Positions 1 to 6,812 of a stretch of 6,812 nt of DNA are shown here, piece after piece. The stretch is from an uncultured Eubacteriales bacterium (GTDB taxonomy: Bacteria > Bacillota > Clostridia > Oscillospirales > CAG-272), in assembly GCA_900552255.1 (NCBI GenBank), contig URZF01000081.1, forward strand, positions 1-6,812, read 5' to 3'. Each line of letters opens with the position of its first letter. Position 1 is the stretch's first letter. The notes under the pieces were generated by a model. That model made no database searches. It was not told the DNA's origin and saw nothing but the letters and a program-made list of their open reading frames with translations. The position numbers were made by a program, and so were the translations under genes.

Positions 1-80
1 TTTGCAGAATGAACCGGCGAGTTAATGTTGCATGCGAGGTTAAGTTGAAGAGACGGAGCCGTAGCGAAAGCGAGTCTGAA
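1..80 (+). rRNA. Internal fragment of 23S rRNA, fused to asnS
   Basis: The first 80 bases match, from memory, the conserved 23S rRNA stretch near the start of domain II (about positions 560-650 in E. coli numbering). Recognisable blocks are GAATGAACCGGCGAGTTA at 8-25, GCATGCGAGGTTAAG at 30-44, and GACGGAGCCG followed by GCGAAAGCGAGTCTGAA at 64-80. Genuine 23S rRNA continues after the last block with TAGGGCG. Here it changes at base 81 to asparaginyl-tRNA synthetase coding sequence. The fragment has the same orientation as asnS and is far too short to be a functional rRNA. Most likely it is an assembly or library chimera at a multicopy rRNA gene; a real rearrangement is less likely but not excluded. 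Confidence 0.85.
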
Positions 81-87
81 CAAAACC

Positions 88-1395
<1,308 letters not shown>

Positions 1396-1411
1396 ATCAA
1401 ATTCAGCAAAT

Positions 1412-1422
1412 AAGAAAGGTGG
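1412..1422 (+). promoter_or_regulatory. Ribosome binding site that fixes the aminotransferase start
   Basis: AAGAAAGGTGG is a near-consensus Shine-Dalgarno sequence. It overlaps the GTG at 1419, so that codon cannot be the start. It lies 8 bases ahead of the in-frame GTG at 1431, which is the normal spacing. Confidence 0.7.
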
Positions 1423-1430
1423 ATACGGCC

Positions 1431-2726
1431 GTGTCATGCGATTTTCGCACCCTATCCGGCGAAGAGCTTCACACAGTATGCAAGGCGCTTCGCGCACAAT
1501 ATGAAACAATCAAAGAAAAAGGACTTTCCCTCGATATGTCCCGTGGAAAGCCCAGTCCATGCCAGCTTGGATTTTCCGATGCGATGCTGACCGCACTTGC
1601 GGACAGCGGGGACTGCAAAACCGACGCGGGCTTCGATACGCGCAATTATGGGCTTCCGAACGGCGTTCCGGAGCTTTCCCGCATCATGGCGGAACTTCTC
1701 GGCGTCCATGAAAACGAGATCGTTCTCGGCGGCAATTCCAGTCTCACAATGATGTATGATGCGGTCTGCCGGGCGATGTTTTTCGGCACAGACAGCGTTT
1801 CGGCGCCGTGGAAAGATCAGGGCACCGTCAAATTCCTCTGCCCCGCGCCCGGCTATGACAGGCATTTCGCCATCACCGAACGATTCGGCATCGAAATGCT
1901 TCCCGTCCCCATGACGGGTCACGGTCCCGACATGGATATGGTAGAAGCGCTGGCACAAAGCGATGCCGCCGTCAAGGGCATGTGGTGCGTGCCGAAATAT
2001 TCCAATCCGACGGGGGAGACTTACAGCGAGGAAACGGTTCGCCGCATCGCCTCGCTTCGCCCCGCGGCGCCGGATTTCCGGGTCTTTTGGGATATGGCAT
2101 ACGCGCTCCACGATCTCGACAGCACGCCTGACGAGCTTCTCAACATCTTCGCGCTCACAAGAGGCACCGAAAATGAAAATCTTGTTCTCGGCTTCTTTTC
2201 CACCTCGAAGATTACATATGCCGGAGCAGGCGTCGCCATGATGATCTCCGGCGCGGACAACGTCAAACGGGCAAGAGCGGAGATCGCTTATCAGACGATC
2301 TCGCCGGATAAAATGAATCAGCTCCGCCATGCAAGGTACCTTGCATGCGCGGATAATGTCCGTGCGCTGATGAGGCGGCACGCTTCCGTCTTAAAGCCGA
2401 AATTCGATACGGTCACGCGCGTTTTTCAGAAAGAATTTTCGGACTGCGGCTTCGCCTCTTGGACAGAGCCGCACGGCGGCTATTTCCTCTCCCTCGACGT
2501 GCTGCCGGGAACGGCACGCCGCACGGTCGAGCTCTGCAAAAACGCCGGCGTGACGCTGACGCCCGCCGGCTCCACCTATCCCTATAAAAGAGACCCGGAG
2601 GATAAAAACATTCGGATCGCGCCGTCCTACCCGGAAATTCACGAGCTGGAAACGGCGATGAAGGTCGTCTGCACCTGCGCAAAGCTCGCGGCGGCGGAAA
2701 AGCTATCGGAACAAGCAAACGCATAA
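1431..2726 (+). CDS. PLP-dependent aspartate aminotransferase (MocR-like/type Ic class)
   Basis: Fold-type I aminotransferase of 431 residues, predicted to interconvert aspartate plus 2-oxoglutarate with oxaloacetate plus glutamate in the cytoplasm. Seen in the sequence: GNSSLTMMYD (101-110) for cofactor phosphate contacts, KYSNPTGETYS (189-199) with the conserved Asn192 in NPTG, WDMAYALHDL (220-229) with Asp221 and Tyr224 for the PLP ring, STSKITYAGAG (257-267) with Lys260 as Schiff-base lysine, and NIRIAPS (393-399) with Arg395 as the substrate carboxylate binder. The early SRGKPS (37-42) and the ~430-residue length fit the aspartate aminotransferase subgroup that includes the Corynebacterium glutamicum enzyme (Pfam Aminotran_MocR), not the classical AspC type. 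GTG 1431 is chosen over GTG 1419 because the Shine-Dalgarno overlaps the latter. It starts 35 bp after asnS and probably shares its transcript. Substrate preference is inferred from the family; another amino-acid aminotransferase specificity is possible. Confidence 0.85.
   Translation: MSCDFRTLSGEELHTVCKALRAQYETIKEKGLSLDMSRGKPSPCQLGFSDAMLTALADSGDCKTDAGFDTRNYGLPNGVPELSRIMAELLGVHENEIVLGGNSSLTMMYDAVCRAMFFGTDSVSAPWKDQGTVKFLCPAPGYDRHFAITERFGIEMLPVPMTGHGPDMDMVEALAQSDAAVKGMWCVPKYSNPTGETYSEETVRRIASLRPAAPDFRVFWDMAYALHDLDSTPDELLNIFALTRGTENENLVLGFFSTSKITYAGAGVAMMISGADNVKRARAEIAYQTISPDKMNQLRHARYLACADNVRALMRRHASVLKPKFDTVTRVFQKEFSDCGFASWTEPHGGYFLSLDVLPGTARRTVELCKNAGVTLTPAGSTYPYKRDPEDKNIRIAPSYPEIHELETAMKVVCTCAKLAAAEKLSEQANA
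2328..2347. repeat. 20-bp perfect palindrome inside the aminotransferase gene
   Basis: The half-site CATGCAAGGT is followed directly by its exact reverse complement ACCTTGCATG, with no spacer. It encodes HARYLAC within the aminotransferase, so it sits under coding constraint. No function is known. It may be chance or a binding site. Confidence 0.6.
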
Positions 2727-2778
2727 AAAACCGCTACATTCAAGTATAAAACAGGTTCCGTCTGAAAGGATGGACAAC

Positions 2779-2784
2779 GGAGGT
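2779..2784 (+). promoter_or_regulatory. Shine-Dalgarno of purB supporting a TTG start
   Basis: GGAGGT lies 5 bases upstream of the TTG at 2790. No ATG or GTG in that frame is as well placed, so this site decides the start. A short TCCGT/ACGGA pairing (2757-2761 with 2777-2781) could partly cover it, but the stem is weak. Confidence 0.7.
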
Positions 2785-2789
2785 CAAAA

Positions 2790-4217
2790 TTGGAACGAAA
2801 CCGGTATGAAAGCGCATTCTCGGGACGCTACGCCAGCCCCGAAATGCAGCATCTCTTCTCTCAGGATATGAAATTTTCGACATGGAGACGGCTTTGGATT
2901 TCCCTTGCAAAAGCGGAAAAAGCGATGGGACTCGACATCACCGACGAGCAGATCGCAGAGCTGGAGGCTCACGCGGACGACATCAATTATGAAGCCGCCG
3001 AAGCCTATGAAAAAAAGCTCCGTCATGACGTCATGGCGCACATTCACGCATACGGCGACCTCTGTCCGAGAGCGCGCGCCATCATCCACCTCGGCGCGAC
3101 CTCCTGCTATGTCGGCGACAACACCGACATGATCATTATGAAAAAGGCGCTCTCACTCGTGCGCGAAAAACTGCTCGCCGTGATCAAGAATCTCCGCGAT
3201 TTCGCGGATACTTATAAGGCGCTGCCCGCCCTCGCCTACACACACCTTCAGCCGGCGCAGCTGACGACTGTCGGCAAGCGCGCCGCGCTTTGGCTGTATG
3301 AGCTGACGCTCGATCTGCACGATCTCGATTTTGTTTCCGATTCGCTGGCGCTTCTGGGACAAAAGGGCACCACCGGCACGCAGGCAAGCTTTATGGAGCT
3401 TTTCGAGGGCGATACCGCAAAAATCGACAAGCTGGAAGCGATGATCGCCGCCGATTTTGGCTTTGAAAAGGTCGTGCCCGTCTCCGGTCAGACCTATTCG
3501 CGCAAATTCGACAGCCGCGTTATGAACGTGCTCTCCGGCATCGCACAGAGCGCTTACAAATTCGCAAACGACATGCGCATCCTGCAATCCTTCAAGGAGA
3601 TGGAGGAGCCGTTCGAGAAAAATCAAATCGGCTCGTCCGCGATGCCGTATAAGCGCAATCCGATGAGAAGCGAGCGCATCTGCGCGCTTGCGAGATACGT
3701 CGTTTCGGATTCGATCAATCCCGCAATCACCGCGTCCACACAGTGGTTCGAGCGCACGCTCGACGATTCCGCGAACAAGCGCATCGCCATGAGCGAGGCG
3801 TTTCTGGCGGTAGACGCGATTCTGAACATCTACATCAATGTCACCTCCGGCCTTGTCGTCTACCCGAAGGTGATCGAAGCGCGCGTCATGCGCGAGCTGC
3901 CGTTCATCGCAAGCGAAAACATCATGATGGATCTCGTCAAAAAGGGCGGCGACCGTCAGGAAATCCATGAAAAGATCAGAGTCCACTCCATCGCGGCAGG
4001 CAAGCGCGTCAAGGAGGAGGGACTCGACAACGACATGCTGGAACGCATCTGCGCCGACCCCACGCTCGACATCACGATGGAGGAGCTGAAAGCGATTCTT
4101 ATTCCGTCAAAATACATCGGACGGTGCGTCGAGCAGGTGGAACGCTTCCTTAAAAACGACGTCGATCCCCTGCTCGCAGACGGGGATCATACCATGAAAG
4201 TCGAGCTTTCGGTCTAA
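2790..4217 (+). CDS. purB: Adenylosuccinate lyase
   Basis: Fumarase/aspartase-superfamily lyase that removes fumarate twice in purine synthesis: from SAICAR to give AICAR, and from adenylosuccinate to give AMP. It works as a cytoplasmic homotetramer with composite active sites. The 475-residue length is that of the longer, human-like bacterial form rather than the ~430-residue B. subtilis type. Visible motifs: RHDVMAH (78-84), HLGATSCYVGDNTD (100-113), THLQPAQLTTVGKR (151-164) with His152 as the probable general acid, KGTTGTQASF (192-201), and the superfamily signature IGSSAMPYKRNPMRSE (280-295) whose serines at 282/283 sit in the mobile catalytic loop. All expected key residues are present. 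Start is TTG with GGAGG five bases upstream. The 63-bp gap after the aminotransferase has no terminator. Aspartate feeds the pathway, a loose link to the upstream gene. Confidence 0.95.
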   Translation: MERNRYESAFSGRYASPEMQHLFSQDMKFSTWRRLWISLAKAEKAMGLDITDEQIAELEAHADDINYEAAEAYEKKLRHDVMAHIHAYGDLCPRARAIIHLGATSCYVGDNTDMIIMKKALSLVREKLLAVIKNLRDFADTYKALPALAYTHLQPAQLTTVGKRAALWLYELTLDLHDLDFVSDSLALLGQKGTTGTQASFMELFEGDTAKIDKLEAMIAADFGFEKVVPVSGQTYSRKFDSRVMNVLSGIAQSAYKFANDMRILQSFKEMEEPFEKNQIGSSAMPYKRNPMRSERICALARYVVSDSINPAITASTQWFERTLDDSANKRIAMSEAFLAVDAILNIYINVTSGLVVYPKVIEARVMRELPFIASENIMMDLVKKGGDRQEIHEKIRVHSIAAGKRVKEEGLDNDMLERICADPTLDITMEELKAILIPSKYIGRCVEQVERFLKNDVDPLLADGDHTMKVELSV

Positions 4218-4268
4218 AATAAACGGATTGGCAAATACGCACCTTCCCGCTTTCCGAAATTTATTTTA
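4215..4268. repeat. Interrupted A/T-rich inverted repeat between purB and ddl
   Basis: TAAAATAAA plus CGGA (4215-4227) is mirrored by TCCG, three bulged A residues, and TTTATTTTA (4253-4268), around a 25-base loop. The left arm includes the purB stop codon. It lacks the compact GC stem of a Rho-independent terminator, though the T-rich right arm might slow polymerase. It could stabilise a 3' end or separate purB from ddl expression. Function is not established. Confidence 0.5.
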
Positions 4269-4272
4269 GCCG

Positions 4273-4286
4273 CCGCCGTGCGGCGG
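4273..4286 (+). promoter_or_regulatory. GC hairpin just upstream of the ddl ribosome binding site
   Basis: CCGCC, loop GTGC, GGCGG form a perfect 5-bp GC stem ending three bases before the GGAG ribosome binding site (4290-4293) of ddl. An analogous GC palindrome precedes the pantothenate kinase gene. It may influence translation initiation or processing; no ligand-binding aptamer is recognisable. Confidence 0.45.
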
Positions 4287-4300
4287 AATGGAGCTGTCTT

Positions 4301-5320
4301 ATGAAAATCACCGTACTCGCGGGGGGCTTTTCCCCCGAGCGCGACGTTTCCCTGCTTTCCGGCGCCCTGATCGCCAATTCCCTCTGCCGAAGCGGCCATC
4401 TCGTCGCGCTCACGGACGTCTTTTATCCTTATCGAGGCGCGCTGTCCGACGACGCCTTCACCTCGGACGGAAACTTTATGTATACCATTCCGAAGGAACC
4501 GCCGGATATGGACGCGCTGCGGGCTGAGGTGCCCGGAGACGCGCTCATCGGCGACGGCGTCCTCGAGCTCTGCCGGCTTTCCGATATCGTGTTTCTCGCC
4601 CTGCACGGCGGCATGGGCGAGGACGGAAGCATCCAGGCGACGCTTTCGTCGATGGGGATTCCCTACACCGGCAGCGATTTCGCGGCGTGTCTTGTCGCCA
4701 TGGACAAATCGCTCTCAAAGCTTTTGTTCCGCGCGCACGGCATTCCGACCGCGGATTTTACTCTTCTCAAAAAAGGAGACTCCACGGAGAGCATACCGCT
4801 CCCGTGCGTCGTCAAGCCCTGCTCCTGCGGCTCCTCCGTGGGCGTGTCGATCGTCGACACAAAGGAAGCGCTCGCAGGTGCGCTCGAAACCGCCTATCGG
4901 TATGAAGAAAAGGTCCTTGTGGAAGATAAAATATGCGGCCGAGAATTCTCCGTCGGCGTCCTCTTGGGACGCGCACTGCCGGCCATTGAGATCCGTCCGA
5001 AAGACGGCTTCTATGACTATGAGCGCAAGTATCAGTCCGGCATGACGGAGGAAATTTGTCCCGCAGACCTGCCGGAAGAGGAGGCCGCTTCCCTCGGTGC
5101 GCTTGCACTCAAAGTACACCGCGCGCTAGGGCTCGGCAGCTACAGCAGAATTGACTTCATACGGGAAGAAAAAACGGGGAGATTCATCTGTTTGGAGGCC
5201 AATACCCTCCCCGGCATGACGCCGATGAGCCTGCTCCCCCAAGAAGCAGCGGCGGCCGGAATCGGCTATGACGCGCTCTGTCTTGCCATTGCGCAGGCGG
5301 CAAAAAACGGACAAAAATAA
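4301..5320 (+). CDS. ddl: D-alanine--D-alanine ligase
   Basis: ATP-grasp ligase that joins two D-alanines, using ATP, for the peptidoglycan pentapeptide; cytoplasmic. The 339 residues show the N-terminal GGFSPERDVSLLSG (8-21) with Glu13 for the first substrate, LHGGMGEDGSIQ (101-112), GIPYTGSD (119-126), ATP-grasp lysine in VVKPCSCGSSVGVS (170-183), the omega-loop FYDYERKY (237-244), and the metal ligands Asp285, Glu299 and Asn301 in RIDF and EANTLPGMT. The tyrosine-bearing omega loop matches E. coli DdlB and not the VanA-type loop, so a D-Ala-D-Lac ligase is unlikely. It is about 30 residues longer than DdlB, mostly from residues 41-90 between the first substrate motif and LHGG. ATG 4301 has GGAG at 4290-4293. 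It is not beside mur genes here; it follows purB after 83 bp. Confidence 0.95.
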   Translation: MKITVLAGGFSPERDVSLLSGALIANSLCRSGHLVALTDVFYPYRGALSDDAFTSDGNFMYTIPKEPPDMDALRAEVPGDALIGDGVLELCRLSDIVFLALHGGMGEDGSIQATLSSMGIPYTGSDFAACLVAMDKSLSKLLFRAHGIPTADFTLLKKGDSTESIPLPCVVKPCSCGSSVGVSIVDTKEALAGALETAYRYEEKVLVEDKICGREFSVGVLLGRALPAIEIRPKDGFYDYERKYQSGMTEEICPADLPEEEAASLGALALKVHRALGLGSYSRIDFIREEKTGRFICLEANTLPGMTPMSLLPQEAAAAGIGYDALCLAIAQAAKNGQK

Positions 5321-5337
5321 AAAATCGGCGGGCTGCG

Positions 5338-5351
5338 CGGCGGCGCCGCCG
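5338..5351 (+). promoter_or_regulatory. Perfect GC palindrome before the pantothenate kinase start
   Basis: CGGCGGC is followed directly by GCCGCCG, and C5336-G5353 plus a G-T wobble can extend the stem. It abuts the GAAAGG ribosome binding site (5353-5358) of the kinase gene. A folded form could mask that site in the transcript; this is inference. It shares CGCCGCCGTG with the pre-ddl hairpin. Confidence 0.45.
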
Positions 5352-5364
5352 TGAAAGGCAGCAT

Positions 5365-6180
5365 ATGAAAACGATCATCGGAATCGATGTGGGAGGAAGC
5401 ACCACAAAAATCGTCGGCTTCCGAAATGAAAAGATCATTGCGCCGCAGTTCGTGCAGGCGACCGATCCGCTCACTTCTCTATACGGTGCGTTCGGAAAAT
5501 TCACGGCGGAAAACGGCATCGAGCTTTCCGACATTGAAAAGGTCATCCTGACCGGCGTCGGCTCCTCTCATGTGTCAAAGCCGTTATACGGGCTTGCCTG
5601 TGAAACCGTCAGTGAATTTGAATGTGTCGGACGCGGCGGCCTCTTCTTATCGGAGCTTTCCGAGGCGATCGTCATCAGCATGGGCACCGGCACCGCGATC
5701 GTCCACGCCAAGCGCGACGGATATCTGAACTATCTCGGCGGCACGGGCGTTGGCGGCGGCACGCTCACCGGACTCTCCAAAAAAATGCTCGGAATCGAAC
5801 GGATCGACCACATTGTCGAGCTTGCAAAGGATGGTTCGCTCGATAACGTCGATCTCAGAATCAAGGATATTTCAAAGAAAAAATCCGCGCTCTCTCTGCC
5901 TGAGAACATGACGGCCTCCAATTTCGGAAAGCTCTCCGATATCGCCTCCGCCGGAGATATCGCGCTCGCCATCATCAACATGGTGTTCGAGACCGCCGGC
6001 ATGCTCGGCATCTTCGCCGCACGGGATAAGGGACTGCACGACATCGTGCTCACCGGAAACCTCACGACGATCCCGCAGGCAAAGGATATTTTTGAATCGC
6101 TCAATACGATTTTTGATATCAACTTTATCATACCGGAGAATGCGCAGTTCGCAACAGCGATCGGTGCGGCACTGGCATAA
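5365..6180 (+). CDS. coaW: Type II pantothenate kinase
   Basis: Predicted to phosphorylate pantothenate to 4'-phosphopantothenate, the first committed step of coenzyme A synthesis, in the cytoplasm. The 271-residue protein has an ASKHA/actin-like kinase fold: phosphate-1 loop IGIDVGGSTTKIVGF (5-19), ILTGVGSSH (61-69), SEFECVGRGG (83-92) with Glu84 as likely catalytic base, second phosphate motif ISMGTGTA (104-111), GGTGVGGGTLTGL (125-137), and the type II hallmark DLRIKDI...LPENMTASNFGKL (163-190), which lines up with the Staphylococcus aureus CoaW segment. The C-terminal IVLTGN (227-232) is the adenosine-side motif. Before GGTGVGGG it has NYL where the S. aureus enzyme, as remembered, has RRV, so a substrate-contacting arginine may be replaced. 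ATG 5365 has GAAAGG six bases upstream; the gap after ddl is 44 bp. It is last in the gene series and is followed by a strong terminator. A related BadF/BcrA-like ATPase is a less likely alternative. Confidence 0.88.
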   Translation: MKTIIGIDVGGSTTKIVGFRNEKIIAPQFVQATDPLTSLYGAFGKFTAENGIELSDIEKVILTGVGSSHVSKPLYGLACETVSEFECVGRGGLFLSELSEAIVISMGTGTAIVHAKRDGYLNYLGGTGVGGGTLTGLSKKMLGIERIDHIVELAKDGSLDNVDLRIKDISKKKSALSLPENMTASNFGKLSDIASAGDIALAIINMVFETAGMLGIFAARDKGLHDIVLTGNLTTIPQAKDIFESLNTIFDINFIIPENAQFATAIGAALA

Positions 6181-6185
6181 AAAAC

Positions 6186-6213
6186 AAAAAGGAAGCATTT
6201 ATGCTTCCTTTTT
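6186..6213 (+). terminator. Rho-independent terminator after the pantothenate kinase gene
   Basis: A run of A, the arms GGAAGCA and TGCTTCC around a TTTA loop (6191-6208), and TTTTT at 6209-6213 make a textbook intrinsic terminator six bases past the stop codon. The flanking A and T runs make it potentially bidirectional. It is the first clear terminator after asnS and so is the probable end of the transcript. Confidence 0.9.
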
Positions 6214-6400
6214 CCTTTGCCAAGGAGAAGAATGTGTCGTTTTCTCACCGACGAGAAAACGACGAAAAGAGTCGCCGAGACTTCCGTCTCGGACTCTCAT
6301 GCTTCTGCTGAGAAGCGTATACACACGGCTCGAAAGGTGTTGCAGTGCTCGCAGAGCTCGCACAGGCCACCATCCGCCGTGCGGAGGCTCTGTGCGTCTG
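6211..6400 (+). repeat. Hairpin-rich repeat, copy A
   Basis: First of two copies of a ~190-bp non-coding unit; pairs with 6623-6812. Hairpins in order: a short CCTT/AAGG stem (6214-6225); GTCGTTTTCTC with GAGAAAACGAC (6236-6246 and 6253-6263, first base pair G6236-C6263, plus a possible wobble outside); CCGAGAC/GTCTCGG with loop TTCC (6275-6292), extended by GAGT/ACTC; GCTTCT/AGAAGC (6301-6316); and a long stem CGCACAG-GCC with GGC-T-CTGTGCG (6359-6368 and 6386-6396) enclosing CCGC-CGT-GCGG. Substitutions relative to copy B keep the pairing in the third hairpin. Open frames cross it, but the differences show no third-position bias, so I do not read it as coding. No terminal inverted repeats or transposase mark it as an insertion sequence. 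Confidence 0.8.
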
Positions 6401-6622
6401 AAAAGCCTGCGCCCGTAGGCGCAAGGCGCGCGCCGTGTGAGCGCTTCCCGGCGCGATGTCAACGAAAATGGCGGCGGTTGACGGATCACGCGAGATTCGC
6501 GAGCGTGGATGCCGTCTTTCATAGCCGCCACCGAACCGCTGCCGGCCGCACAGACGATCGAACGGAACGTTCGCGGCTTCTTTTCGTTCTTTTCTTGTTC
6601 GTACAAGAAAAGGACACGTTTC
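6401..6622. other. Foldable non-coding spacer between the two repeat copies
   Basis: No convincing gene is present. Several stems can be drawn: GCC-TGCGCC with GGCGCA-A-GGC around CGTA (6405-6427); CGCGCCG/CGGCGCG (6429-6455); a nested GACGG/CCGTC and CACGC/GCGTG pair (6480-6516), which competes with GTCAAC/GTTGAC (6458-6482); and a 13-bp stem with one G-T pair around a TCGT loop (6586-6615). The density of stems suggests it belongs to the same structured element as the repeats. Promoter elements are not evident. Confidence 0.5.
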
Positions 6623-6812
6623 TCTCCTTTACAAAGGAGAAGATATGTACTTTTCTCCGCAGGGAGAAAAGATACCAAAAGAGTCGTTGAGGCTTCCGCC
6701 TCAAACTCCCATGCTTCTGCTGGAAAGTGCATATCCACGGCTCGAAAGGTGTTGCAGTGCTCGCAGAGCTCGCACAGGCCACCATCCGCCGTGCGGAGGC
6801 TCTGTGCGTCTG
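6623..6812 (+). repeat. Hairpin-rich repeat, copy B, cut by the window end
   Basis: Second copy of the unit at 6211-6400. Its last 77 bases (6736-6812) are identical to 6324-6400; the upstream part is clearly diverged but has the same net length. Hairpins: TCTCCTTT/AAAGGAGA (6623-6640), CTTTTCTCC/GGAGAAAAG with loop GCAG (6650-6671), and TTGAGGC/GCCTCAA with loop TTCC (6687-6704), extended by GAGT/ACTC. The fourth hairpin of copy A is only partly kept here. The 3' long stem is the same as in copy A. The window stops exactly where the identity stops, so the true end of this copy is unknown. Confidence 0.8.

Noticed and set aside
1..87. A new N-terminus or leader peptide for AsnRS (including the arginine-rich 96-codon frame from base 9)
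   Set aside because: The sequence is explained by 23S rRNA, and the frame leading into asnS has a stop at 46-48.
1452..3986. Minus-strand open frames opposite the aminotransferase and purB (309 and 277 codons)
   Set aside because: They mirror conserved genes on the other strand and show no motif or ribosome binding site of their own.
4218..4300. Riboswitch upstream of ddl
   Set aside because: The gap is short and none of the conserved cores I know, such as purine, T-box or lysine, can be seen.
4301..5320. VanA-type D-Ala-D-Lac resistance ligase
   Set aside because: The omega loop carries the DdlB-like FYDYERKY with tyrosine, and no van regulatory or accessory genes are nearby.
6092..6690. 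Plus-strand frames of 108 and 157 codons overlapping the kinase end and the repeat region
   Set aside because: One starts inside the kinase gene in another frame. The other follows the terminator without a promoter or motif. Differences between repeat copies are spread evenly over codon positions.
6199..6738. 179-codon minus-strand frame over the 3' repeats
   Set aside because: It runs across two hairpin repeats and the terminator, its sequence is low-complexity and arginine-rich, and the repeat differences do not favour third codon positions.
6211..6812. CRISPR array or insertion sequence
   Set aside because: There are only two long copies 412 bp apart, with no short regular repeat-spacer pattern, no transposase and no terminal inverted repeats.

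Overview
The window looks like a contig from a moderately GC-rich (roughly mid-50s percent GC by eye) anaerobic Firmicute, probably a gut-type member of Eubacteriales/Oscillospirales. The evidence is clostridial-style AsnRS and adenylosuccinate lyase sequences, a type II pantothenate kinase of the kind common in that group, strong Shine-Dalgarno sequences, and GTG/TTG starts alongside ATG. No taxonomic search was possible, so this is an inference.

Layout. Positions 1-80 read as an internal piece of 23S rRNA and run straight into an asparaginyl-tRNA synthetase gene that lacks about its first 28 codons; this is either an assembly chimera or a real rearrangement. Five genes then follow on the + strand: asnS (5' truncated, to 1395), a PLP-dependent aspartate aminotransferase (1431-2726), purB (2790-4217, TTG start), ddl (4301-5320) and a type II pantothenate kinase (5365-6180). 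Gaps are 35-83 bp and no clear Rho-independent terminator appears before 6186-6213, so read-through transcription as one unit is plausible. Two gaps carry GC-rich hairpins just ahead of the next ribosome binding site, and the purB-ddl gap also holds a longer A/T-rich inverted repeat.

The genes are housekeeping functions. The first three touch aspartate or asparagine: tRNA-Asn charging, aspartate/oxaloacetate transamination, and fumarate release from aspartate-derived adducts in purine synthesis. The last two make the D-Ala-D-Ala dipeptide for peptidoglycan and start coenzyme A synthesis. No pathway requires them to be together.

The last ~600 bp (6214-6812) hold no convincing gene. They contain two diverged copies of a ~190-bp hairpin-rich repeat (6211-6400 and 6623-6812) separated by a further foldable spacer. 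The copies are identical over their last 77 bp. In one upstream hairpin all six differences fall into three compensated base pairs, and a second hairpin has a G-C to C-G swap. The differences show no codon-position bias. A structured non-coding repeat family is the best reading and is the most interesting signal here. The window ends exactly at the end of the 77-bp identity, as expected of a contig broken at a repeat.
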